Shown here: positions 1 to 6,656 of the stretch, piece after piece
Numbering within the stretch: position 1 is the first letter of the stretch
How the letters are laid out: every line of letters begins with the position of its first letter
DNA from: JANLUX01 sp031366005
GTDB taxonomy: Bacteria > Bacteroidota > Bacteroidia > AKYH767-A > OLB10
Assembly (NCBI GenBank): GCA_031366005.1
Contig: JANLZB010000076.1
Coordinates: forward strand, 62,001 to 126,000
Length of the DNA: 64,000 nt
Reading direction: 5' to 3'
The notes under the pieces: model-generated
What the model was told of the DNA's origin: nothing
What the model saw: the letters and a program-made list of their open reading frames with translations, nothing else
The model's database searches: none
Translations under genes and position numbers: made by a program

Positions 1-80
1 GTATAGCATTTCGCGATGTTCAGCGATTTGAGAGAGAATATTTATCATTTAGAATTTAAAGTTTAGAGTTTAATGTTGCG

Positions 81-237
81 GTCTGTCATTCAGGAGGAAA
101 CTTGTTAAATAGTTGTGTAAGCCTGAAATGCAAAAGAGGTTATTTATAAGACACTCGCACCTATCTTTTAAAACAACTTCACTAAATCCCGAACTTTTGT
201 GTTTCATATTTGACAAGTTTCCTTCTGAATGACGGAC
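81..237. repeat. 157-bp inverted-repeat element
   Basis: Two 25-bp arms (81-105 and 213-237) are reverse complements with 23 of 25 positions matching; the arm core reads GTCATTCAG-GGAAACTTGT. They enclose 107 bp with no convincing gene. The layout resembles a small MITE or a REP-type palindrome, but no target duplication was identified. It lies just downstream of the leftward transhydrogenase gene, so it could also form a 3' hairpin in that transcript. The rest of 1-263 holds an AAAGTTTAGAGTTT-type intergenic phrase (about 50-75) and no recognisable gene. Confidence 0.6.
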
Positions 238-263
238 TTTTTGAATTGGCATATTCCTAGATC

Positions 264-1370
264 TTATTTTTTTAACACTTCACCTTTGTGTGTAATCAAT
301 GATCCTTTGGTAATCTCTTCATCCATTTCCCATTTGAATCCATCTTTAGTTGCAAGGTGAAGTAAGAAAGCCTGGATGTTTTTTGCGTAGAGATCACTGG
401 CGTTAAGAGGTAGGAGGGAAGGGATGTTTGCTTCGCCAATAATAGTTACTCCGTGTTTTACTACAGTTTTATTTAATTCACTCAAAACACAATTACCACC
501 TTGCTCCACCGCCATATCCACAATCACAGAACCTAAGCGCATACTTTTAACCATATCTTCAGTAACAAGTACAGGAGCTTTTTTTCCAGGTATCAATGCA
601 GTGGTAATTACAATATCAGCATTCGCAATATGTTTGGCAACTAATTCCTGCTGACGTTTTAAAAATTCTTCTGAAACTCCTTTCACATATCCGCCTTCCA
701 TCTTTACAGATTCATCACCTTCCACAACAATAAATTTTCCTCCCAATGATTCAACCTGTTCTTTTGTTTCAGGACGGATGTCAGATACTTCTACGATAGC
801 ACCTAATCTTTTTGCAGTAGCGATTGCCTGCAAACCTGCAACACCTGCTCCCATAATTACAACGCGTGAAGGCTTGATGGTTCCTGCAGCTGTCATCAGC
901 AATGGAAAAATTTTTCCTAAAGCATTAGCTCCCATCAACACCGTTTTATAACCTGCAATATTTGCCTGAGAACTCAATGCATCCATTTTTTGCGCTCTTG
1001 AAATACGTGGAATAGCATCCATTGAAAATGCACTAATACCTTGTAGTGCATAAGCTTCAATTAGCGAAGCATTGGTAGCAGCCCACATAAAAGAAATGAG
1101 CACTGCATCTTTTTTCATGCTCTTGATTTCATTTGCATCAGGAGCATTTACTTTTAGAACAACATCACTTTTGCTGTAAACAGAATTTGCATCAGGTTCA
1201 ATAGTTGCACCAGCATCCGTATATTTTTCATCTGCAAAATAGGAATTCAACCCGGCACCTTTCTCAATAATAACATTAAAACCAGCCTTAATAAGTTGTG
1301 CGGTTACATCAGGTGATAGTGCAACACGGTTTTCTCGTTCTTTAGTTTCTTTGGGTACGCCTAAAATCAT
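264..1370 (-). CDS. pntAA: NAD(P) transhydrogenase subunit alpha (PntAA type)
   Basis: This 368-residue protein is the soluble NAD(H)-binding domain I of proton-translocating transhydrogenase, which exchanges hydride between NADH and NADP at the inner membrane. The N-terminus (LGVPKETKERENRVALSP) is shared with alanine dehydrogenase. The stretch RISRAQKMDALSSQANIAGY and the Rossmann loop GAGVAGLQA (near residue 173) are typical of PntA rather than alanine dehydrogenase. The short length, without the C-terminal membrane helices, fits the split form in which PntAB and PntB are separate genes. These partners normally follow directly, but the 263 bp visible downstream contain only the inverted-repeat element, so the operon is interrupted or arranged differently here. 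Confidence 0.9.
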   Translation of the reverse strand: MILGVPKETKERENRVALSPDVTAQLIKAGFNVIIEKGAGLNSYFADEKYTDAGATIEPDANSVYSKSDVVLKVNAPDANEIKSMKKDAVLISFMWAATNASLIEAYALQGISAFSMDAIPRISRAQKMDALSSQANIAGYKTVLMGANALGKIFPLLMTAAGTIKPSRVVIMGAGVAGLQAIATAKRLGAIVEVSDIRPETKEQVESLGGKFIVVEGDESVKMEGGYVKGVSEEFLKRQQELVAKHIANADIVITTALIPGKKAPVLVTEDMVKSMRLGSVIVDMAVEQGGNCVLSELNKTVVKHGVTIIGEANIPSLLPLNASDLYAKNIQAFLLHLATKDGFKWEMDEEITKGSLITHKGEVLKK

Positions 1371-1485
1371 AAGGGGTTTTTAAAGTGGGTGCAAAGAAAA
1401 TAAATTATGGGTAATGTGGTGGATTGGGGTAATTAGGGTGTGAGGTATCCCGATTGATCGGGAGGTAGTTGGGTTTATTGATAAT

Positions 1486-1522
1486 AAAAAAATCCCGCTC
1501 TCATCTCGGAGCGGGATTTTAT
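1486..1522. terminator. Rho-independent terminator, probably bidirectional
   Basis: A 9-bp GC-rich stem, ATCCCGCTC paired with GAGCGGGAT, has an 8-nt loop and is flanked by an A-run on the left and TTTTATTTT on the right. It lies 40 bp past the end of the leftward FN3 gene and suits termination of that transcript. A smaller palindrome, CCCGATTGATCGGG, sits at about 1449-1462. Confidence 0.75.
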
Positions 1523-1562
1523 TTTGCCGTTGTTGGTATCCTTACCAACAACACTTTATTAT

Positions 1563-2141
1563 TTACGACACAAAGCGCGTTATCACATCACTCCAATCAC
1601 CTTGCCCTTTTGTACCCACATAAGCACAACGAAAAGAGTACTGTGAGCCGGGTGTTAAACCGCTGATAACTGATTTGCTTTTTGTTTCCACCTTATTACT
1701 CCAGTTAATTTCCGGATTAGGAAGCTGGATAAACTCAAATACATAAGAAGTGCACTTGTCAAAACTCGGTACCTTGCAAATTAGTTTGCCTGATGACTGC
1801 GTTAATTCAACTGTAAATCCCTGCGGCTTTGGCATATCAGGGGCAGGCTTAGGCTGTCCTGTTAATTCAAAACCTGTTGTCGCTAATAATACAGCATTGC
1901 CCGGAGTAGTAAATTCTGCCGCGCTCACTAATTGATCTAATGCAGCAGTAAGTGTGTTACGATATTGGTTGCGGGTAAGTATCCAGTTACGGTCATGCGT
2001 AACGCGGGCTTTCTGTGCTGCATCATCATACTTATCCAGTATTGGTAATGCAACGGTAACAATAGGACCAGCTAAAGGATAGGTGGGATTACTCTTGAGG
2101 TTCGAGAACACACCCCCGAGTAGAAGTGCCGAAAACAGCAT
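1563..2141 (-). CDS. fibronectin type III domain protein
   Basis: This is a 192-residue protein of a Bacteroidota family with a helical N-terminal half and one C-terminal FN3 domain (about residues 105-192, ending GLTPGSQYSFRCAYVGTKG...WSDVITRFVS). Such proteins occur widely in this phylum; their role is not established. The N-terminus looks short. An ATG 40 nt upstream (complement near 2181) opens a basic peptide, MTIRLKRAYLKQ, that resembles the usual family start but is in another frame. A 1-nt frameshift, either a sequence error or a real mutation, may therefore separate it from the rest. The family is likely; the start is uncertain. Confidence 0.65.
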   Translation of the reverse strand: MLFSALLLGGVFSNLKSNPTYPLAGPIVTVALPILDKYDDAAQKARVTHDRNWILTRNQYRNTLTAALDQLVSAAEFTTPGNAVLLATTGFELTGQPKPAPDMPKPQGFTVELTQSSGKLICKVPSFDKCTSYVFEFIQLPNPEINWSNKVETKSKSVISGLTPGSQYSFRCAYVGTKGQGDWSDVITRFVS

Positions 2142-2355
2142 TTGACTGTTTAAGATAAGCTCTCTTTAGACGAATAGTCATAATACACTACTAAACGGGA
2201 TGATACATTAAAGGTTACAGGCAAACTATAATCAATTGTAAGAAAATTTTAAAAATTAATTGTTTTTCAGCCCCTTGTTTGTGCCTGCACTCTATAGGAT
2301 TCTCTTTTTTAGTTTCCCAGGCAAGAAACCCGCTTGTAAGGTTTTGTTGAATTTT

Positions 2356-2602
2356 CTTCCGGAAAAAGCATACCTCTGCCGGAAGTGGGTACAAATCTTC
2401 CGGAAGCGGATGCAAAACTTCCCGAAAAAGTAAATTTCTGCCGCAAGTACATACAAATCTTTTGGAAAAAGTAAATTTCTACCAGAGATAGATACAAAAC
2501 TTCCGGAAGTGGATGCAAATCTTTTGGAAAAAGTAAATTTCTACCGGAAATGGATGCAAAACTTTTGGAAAAAGTAAATTTCTATCTGCAACAAAAAGAA
2601 AA
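2356..2602 (+). repeat. tandem array of alternating 20/21-bp units
   Basis: About twelve imperfect units lie head to tail. Type A is 21 bp and runs CTTCCGGAAG then TGGATGCAAAA. Type B is 20 bp, CTTTTGGAAAAAGTAAATTT. They mostly alternate as B-A pairs with a period of about 41 bp. The array ends 19 bp before a TAnnTTTG promoter element for the Kelch-type gene. Open frames inside it on either strand are repeat artefacts. The rest of 2142-2355 shows nothing recognisable. Confidence 0.8.
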
Positions 2603-2620
2603 CTTGCGATGCCTTTTACT

Positions 2621-2628
2621 TATATTTG
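2621..2628 (+). promoter_or_regulatory. Bacteroidota -7 promoter element (TATATTTG)
   Basis: The octamer fits the Bacteroidota TAnnTTTG consensus and lies 24 bp upstream of the ATG at 2652. No clear -33 TTTG box is visible at the usual distance, so this is a moderate call. Confidence 0.45.
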
Positions 2629-2651
2629 TTATAAACAACACCGACATTATT

Positions 2652-3866
2652 ATGAAAAAACTCCTCACCCTTCTTATTATATGTATCGCAATAAATGCTA
2701 ATGCAGATAGCTGGGTGCAGAAGGCGAGTTATCCGGGATTGGGGTTAAATTATCCCTTTTCTTTTTCTATTGGAAATAAAGGATATGTCGGTTGTGGTCG
2801 GGACACCCTGTTGCATGTTCAAAATGATTTTTGGGAATATGATCCATTAACAAATGTTTGGACACAGAAAGCAAATTTTGCTGGCATTGCAAGATTTGCA
2901 GGAAATAGTTTTTCCATTGGCAATAAAGGTTATGCTGGTCTTGGATTCGATTATATATCAGCTGCATTTTTTCAGGACTTTTGGGAATATGATCCATCGA
3001 ACAATATATGGACTCAAAAGGCAAATTTCGGTGGGGGCAATAGACGACTTGCAGTAGGTTTTTCTGTTGGTGGTTTTGGTTATATTGGGACTGGCATGGA
3101 TTCGAGTTCAGTTTTTTATGATTTATGGCGATATGATCCATCAACTGACACATGGTCTCCAAAATCAAGTTTTCCAGGCGGTTATAGAAGTAATGCCAGT
3201 TGTTTTGTAATTGGAAATAACGGATATTTAATTGCAGGTGCTAATGGACAAAATTATTTTTCTGATTTATGGGAGTACAATAGTATCACTGACAACTGGA
3301 CGCAGAAAGCTAATTTTCCATCTACTCATCGAGTAGATGGTGCAGCTTTTTCAATTTGTGATAGGGGCTATTTCGGAATTGGGGAAGGTCCTGTTGTAGG
3401 AATTTATTTAAATGATTTTTGGCAATATAATCCAATTAATAATACGTGGATTCAAAAAACTAATTTTCCTGGCACGAGTCGCGATGAAGCTGCCTTTTTT
3501 TCAATTGGCAATAAAGGATATCTTGGTTTAGGCTTAGGAAATTCTTTTCATAATGACCTATATGAATATACTCCTTATAGCGTATGCAGTATAACCATAG
3601 GCATCACAAATTTAACATCATCACTTTCCAATTTCACTATTTCTCCCAACCCTGCAAAGGGTAAGTTTACCATTAGCAGTTTGCAATTAAATAAAAATAT
3701 AGAGATAAAAATTTTTGATTCAAAAGGCAAAACAGTTTTATCACAACAACAGCACACCGCAACCCGTAGCGTCACCATCCCCATTGCCAACCTGCCGGCA
3801 GGAATTTATTTTGTACAAGTTAGCGATGCAGAAAATAAAGTGGTGAGGAATCTGGTGGTGGAGTGA
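2652..3866 (+). CDS. secreted Kelch-repeat protein with T9SS sorting domain
   Basis: This is a 404-residue protein. The start at 2652 was chosen over an in-frame ATG at 2550 because it opens a clean signal peptide (MKKLLTLLIICIAINANA), whereas the longer form would begin inside the tandem repeat array. Residues about 20-310 hold six or seven Kelch-like repeats of roughly 50 residues (pattern DFWEYDP..N.WTQKANF...FSIGNKGY.G.G), predicting a beta-propeller. The last 80 residues are a type A T9SS C-terminal domain (ISPNPAKGKF...LPAGIYFVQVSD...LVVE). The product is expected at the cell surface or secreted; binding partner and function are unknown. Confidence 0.85.
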   Translation: MKKLLTLLIICIAINANADSWVQKASYPGLGLNYPFSFSIGNKGYVGCGRDTLLHVQNDFWEYDPLTNVWTQKANFAGIARFAGNSFSIGNKGYAGLGFDYISAAFFQDFWEYDPSNNIWTQKANFGGGNRRLAVGFSVGGFGYIGTGMDSSSVFYDLWRYDPSTDTWSPKSSFPGGYRSNASCFVIGNNGYLIAGANGQNYFSDLWEYNSITDNWTQKANFPSTHRVDGAAFSICDRGYFGIGEGPVVGIYLNDFWQYNPINNTWIQKTNFPGTSRDEAAFFSIGNKGYLGLGLGNSFHNDLYEYTPYSVCSITIGITNLTSSLSNFTISPNPAKGKFTISSLQLNKNIEIKIFDSKGKTVLSQQQHTATRSVTIPIANLPAGIYFVQVSDAENKVVRNLVVE

Positions 3867-3883
3867 AGCTTCATCGCGAGTAA

Positions 3884-4135
3884 CGAAGTGAACTTTTTAT
3901 ATGCTATCATTCAGATTGGCAAACTGCCTTCATCAATGCCAAAAACCTAAAAGGTAAAAATTATGCGCTGAGTATTTATGATATAACAGGCATGCTTGTT
4001 TTTAAAGAGCAGGGAAATATAAGCTCAGGATATTTTACCAAAGATTTGAATATGCAGGGTTTTGCAACTGGTGTTTATGTTGTTTCGCTTGTTACTGAAA
4101 AGGAAGTGTTGAATAAGAAGTTTGTGAGAGAGTAG
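3884..4135 (+). pseudogene. decayed T9SS C-terminal domain fragment
   Basis: An open frame without a start codon, running from after a TAA at 3881 to TAG at 4133, encodes a second T9SS tail: FINAKNLKGKNYALSIYDI, then TGMLVF, ATGVYVVSLVT and KKFVRE. It begins 18 bp after the stop of the intact Kelch-type gene and lacks any body domain. It is most likely the relic of another T9SS cargo gene deleted or recombined at this spot. Confidence 0.75.
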
Positions 4136-4170
4136 CAAATTTCATAAGCAGAAATTAGCGTTGCAATTAT

Positions 4171-4178
4171 TAGCTTTG
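4171..4178 (+). promoter_or_regulatory. -7 promoter element (TAGCTTTG)
   Basis: The octamer matches TAnnTTTG and ends 14 bp before the ATG at 4193 of the antitoxin-like gene, a typical Bacteroidota spacing. Confidence 0.5.
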
Positions 4179-4192
4179 TATAAAATTGTGAT

Positions 4193-4426
4193 ATGCGTTT
4201 AAGTGAAAAAAAATTAGAAGTTACTCAAGCCATTCTTAATACTGATAATATGGCAATGCTCCGACAAGTGAAAGCGGTGATTGAAGCATACAAAACAGAT
4301 TTATGGGATGAGTTAAGCGATCGGCATAAACAAAGTATTGCCACAGCAAGAAAACAATTGAAGAATGGAGAAGGAATTCCGCATAAGACGGTGATGAAAA
4401 AATATAAGAAATTGCTTTCAAAATAA
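4193..4426 (+). CDS. antitoxin-like small protein, orphan
   Basis: This is a 77-residue charged helical protein. Its N-terminal half (LEVTQAILNTDN...LRQVKAVIEAY) and C-terminal stretch (GEGIPHKTVMKKYKKLL) resemble the small Bacteroidota antitoxin-type proteins normally encoded just upstream of a RelE/ParE-like toxin. No toxin follows: the next gene is convergent and ends 23 bp away. It may be a solitary antitoxin left after toxin loss or a stand-alone regulator. Family assignment is by pattern only. Confidence 0.55.
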   Translation: MRLSEKKLEVTQAILNTDNMAMLRQVKAVIEAYKTDLWDELSDRHKQSIATARKQLKNGEGIPHKTVMKKYKKLLSK

Positions 4427-4449
4427 TATGGTCGCCTCAATGTTAAACA

Positions 4450-5028
4450 TCACTCCTTCAAAGCCTTCTCAATATTCCTATCCGGCACCAGCCAGAGAAT
4501 TGCAACACCAACAATCAATATTGCAGAAACAACAGGGCTATAAAATGCCAACGGAATAGAGAGTAAATAACAACTTAACGAAACCATTCCTTTTTTCTCC
4601 TGTTTTTTCAATGCTTCACTTAATGCTGTGCTGTGAGTATAATGTGCCATAATGGTTTTTTGCAGAATAGTATAAGCTATTGCACAACAAGCGAGCAAGG
4701 TTGCATACAACGCAACCGGTAAGTGAGCAAAATGATTTTCGCCCATATAGGCAGTCGCAAAAGGAATAAGCGAAAGCCAGAATAATAAATGCAGGTTCGA
4801 CCAGATTATTTTACTGTTTACATGATGTACTGTGTGTAACAAATGATGATGATTGCCCCAGTAAATTCCGATAAAAATAAAACTCAGTATATAACTAATG
4901 AAAGTTGGAATTAACAGTACAAGGTTTTCCATACCTGCGCCATGTGGCACTTTGAATTCAAGCACCATAATGGTAATGATGATAGCAAGCACTCCATCAC
5001 TGAAAGCCTCGATTCGTGTTTTGGTCAT
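4450..5028 (-). CDS. TMEM175-family (DUF1211) membrane channel-like protein
   Basis: This is a 192-residue inner-membrane protein with about six hydrophobic segments. The first carries the family signature FSDGVLAIIITIMVLEF, which in TMEM175 proteins lines a potassium-selective pore. The start at 5028 (MTKTRIEAFSDG) is preferred. The longer frame to 5046 would begin with a TTG that lies inside the promoter octamer TATCTTTG at 5044-5051. It is convergent with the antitoxin-like gene. Confidence 0.8.
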   Translation of the reverse strand: MTKTRIEAFSDGVLAIIITIMVLEFKVPHGAGMENLVLLIPTFISYILSFIFIGIYWGNHHHLLHTVHHVNSKIIWSNLHLLFWLSLIPFATAYMGENHFAHLPVALYATLLACCAIAYTILQKTIMAHYTHSTALSEALKKQEKKGMVSLSCYLLSIPLAFYSPVVSAILIVGVAILWLVPDRNIEKALKE

Positions 5029-5043
5029 AAGATAGTTTGATTG

Positions 5044-5051
5044 CAAAGATA
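5044..5051 (-). promoter_or_regulatory. -7 promoter element (TATCTTTG) of the TMEM175-like gene
   Basis: On the minus strand, TATCTTTGC lies 16 nt upstream of the ATG at 5028. It fits TAnnTTTG and rules against the longer reading frame for this gene. Confidence 0.55.
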
Positions 5052-5204
5052 TATTGCTTGAGTTGTTGGGTTGTTGAGTTGTTTCTAAAGACGCAGATTA
5101 ACAGATAGGAACAGAATGATATTTGAACAGATTTATGCCTGCGGAATTATTTACGAACGATCTATAAAAAATAAACCAGCTTCTTTAAAGGACTATTATT
5201 TTTC

Positions 5205-5348
5205 ATGGATAGTGATTCATTAATCTCCATAAAAATCTATTATTATTTGTTAATATGCGGCTCATTTGCAGTCAACTTTTTCTATTACTTTATTCTTCAG
5301 AAAAAAAAGACTTCACCCAAGTTGGTAATATTTATTAATCAATGGTAA
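5205..5348 (+). CDS. possible 47-residue small membrane protein
   Basis: A short frame encodes MDSDSLISIK, then one strongly hydrophobic segment (about residues 11-32, YYYLLICGSFAVNFFYYFIL) and a basic tail (QKKKTSPK). The topology is that of a single-pass small protein. An AAAGGA tract lies about 16 nt upstream of the ATG. I recognise no family. The remainder of the 5052-5416 gap holds only degenerate intergenic phrases. Confidence 0.2.
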   Translation: MDSDSLISIKIYYYLLICGSFAVNFFYYFILQKKKTSPKLVIFINQW

Positions 5349-5404
5349 GGAACTAACTTCTTTAATAAACAACAGAGATAACAATCTAATAACCTAATAA
5401 CTTT

Positions 5405-5412
5405 TACCTTTG
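5405..5412 (+). promoter_or_regulatory. -7 promoter element (TACCTTTG) abutting a start codon
   Basis: TACCTTTGC ends only 3-4 nt before the ATG at 5417. If it is the promoter, transcription would begin at or near the start codon, giving a leaderless mRNA. Confidence 0.4.
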
Positions 5413-5416
5413 CTCC

Positions 5417-5722
5417 ATGGCAAAATACACTCAGGCATATCTTAAAAAATTAGAAGATCTTTTAAAAGATAATGGCTACGAAATACGTTACGAAAAAGGA
5501 AATTTTAAATCAGGTTTTTGTATTCTTGAAGATAAGAAGGTAGCGGTAATCAATAAATTTTCAACTATGGAAAGCCGTATTCATGCACTGGTTGAAATAG
5601 TGAATATGCTGGTGCAACAAGGTAAGATTGACCAGGATCATAAGCAGCTTTTTATTAAAAAAGCAGATGAATCAGCAGATACATCTGCAGTGAATGCTGA
5701 GGAAATAAAAGAAATTAAATGA
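5417..5722 (+). CDS. conserved hypothetical Bacteroidota protein
   Basis: This 101-residue soluble protein has a conserved-looking core (LKKLEDLLKDNGYEIRYEKG, FKSGFCILEDKKVAVINKF) and an acidic tail (VNAEEIKEIK). Short proteins of this kind occur beside housekeeping genes in Bacteroidota but have no known function. It is followed by a small GC-rich repeat and then by the metallo-hydrolase gene on the same strand, so the two may be co-transcribed. Confidence 0.7.
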   Translation: MAKYTQAYLKKLEDLLKDNGYEIRYEKGNFKSGFCILEDKKVAVINKFSTMESRIHALVEIVNMLVQQGKIDQDHKQLFIKKADESADTSAVNAEEIKEIK

Positions 5723-5723
5723 G

Positions 5724-5759
5724 CCTCACCCTCTTATCCCTCTCCCAGAGGAGAGGGAA
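5724..5759 (+). repeat. dispersed GC-rich hairpin phrase (copy 1)
   Basis: CCTCACCCTCTTATCCC is followed by a hairpin, TCCCTCTCC-CAGA-GGAGAGGGA. A near-identical phrase occurs at 19669-19706, so this is a dispersed intergenic element rather than a gene-specific terminator; there is no T-run. Confidence 0.6.
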
Positions 5760-5800
5760 GTCGCAACAGACATTCATAAAGTCTAAATATATTTAAGGTT

Positions 5801-6571
5801 TTGCTTAAGGTTACATTTTTAGGAACCGGAACTTCACAGGGTGTACCCGTAATTGCATGTCAATGTGAAGTGTGCAGCAGCAATGATCCGCGTGATAAGA
5901 GATTACGAAGTTCTATCATGTTAGAGGATGAACATACATTGATCGTGATTGACTCCGGTCCTGATTTCCGTCAACAGTTATTGAGAGAGAAAGTGCGAAA
6001 GCTGGATGGATTGGTGTTTACTCACGAGCACAAAGATCACATCGCAGGCATGGATGATATACGTGCCTTCAACTACATATTAAAAAAAGAGGTGGATATT
6101 TATGCAACCCTTCAAGTGCAGAAAGCCATTGAGCGTGAGTTTCATTATGCTTTTGAGGAAATAAAATATCCTGGTATTCCCCGGTTTAATTTGCATACCA
6201 TCCACAATAAATCTTTTAATGTGCGAACCATTACCTTGCAACCAATTCTGGTGAAGCATTACATGTTGGATGTGTTTGGATTCAGAGTTGGTGATTTTAC
6301 TTATATCACCGATGCAAAAACAATTTCAAAAGAAGAGATTGAAAAAATAAAAGGTACGCGTGTTTTAGTTTTAAATGCCTTGCGAAGAGAAGAACATATT
6401 TCTCATTTCACATTGGAAGAAGCTTTGGAAATGATTGATATTATCAAACCTGAAAAAGCTTACTTGACTCACATCAGTCACCAGTTAGGTAAACATGAAA
6501 TTGTAAATGCAGAACTTTCGGATGGAGTGGAGTGTGCGTATGATGGACTTGTGCTGCGGGTTACTAATTAA
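5801..6571 (+). CDS. MBL-fold metallo-hydrolase, PhnP-like
   Basis: This is a 256-residue metallo-beta-lactamase-fold phosphodiesterase of the PhnP/YcbJ type. The N-terminus FLGTGTSQGVPV and the C.C..C-like element (CQCEVCSS) are characteristic. Metal ligands appear in THEHKDH (near residue 75), with further ligands toward the C-terminus (SHF, THISHQLG). PhnP hydrolyses a cyclic ribosyl phosphate; the substrate here cannot be deduced because no phn genes are nearby. The start is TTG at 5801, preceded by TAAGG. No ATG fits, since a stop lies eight codons upstream. Confidence 0.85.
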   Translation: MLKVTFLGTGTSQGVPVIACQCEVCSSNDPRDKRLRSSIMLEDEHTLIVIDSGPDFRQQLLREKVRKLDGLVFTHEHKDHIAGMDDIRAFNYILKKEVDIYATLQVQKAIEREFHYAFEEIKYPGIPRFNLHTIHNKSFNVRTITLQPILVKHYMLDVFGFRVGDFTYITDAKTISKEEIEKIKGTRVLVLNALRREEHISHFTLEEALEMIDIIKPEKAYLTHISHQLGKHEIVNAELSDGVECAYDGLVLRVTN

Positions 6572-6656
6572 CGAATGAATTACGAATACAACGAATGGCT
6601 GTCGCACGAATTTTTTAATTGGTAACATTCGTATCCGATTCGATTATTAGTAACCA

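Noticed and set aside
264..1370. Alanine dehydrogenase as identity
   Set aside because: The RISRAQKMDALSSQANIAGY stretch and length fit the transhydrogenase alpha subunit; alanine dehydrogenase motifs are lacking.
2215..2518. Minus-strand frames of 66 and 69 codons near the left array
   Set aside because: They are translations of the 20/21-bp repeat and show no family features.
2550..2651. Longer N-terminus for the Kelch-type protein
   Set aside because: It would start inside the repeat array and bury the signal peptide that begins cleanly at 2652.
2767..3168. 133-codon antisense frame within the Kelch gene
   Set aside because: It is the reverse reading of the repeats coding for the propeller; no independent evidence of a gene.
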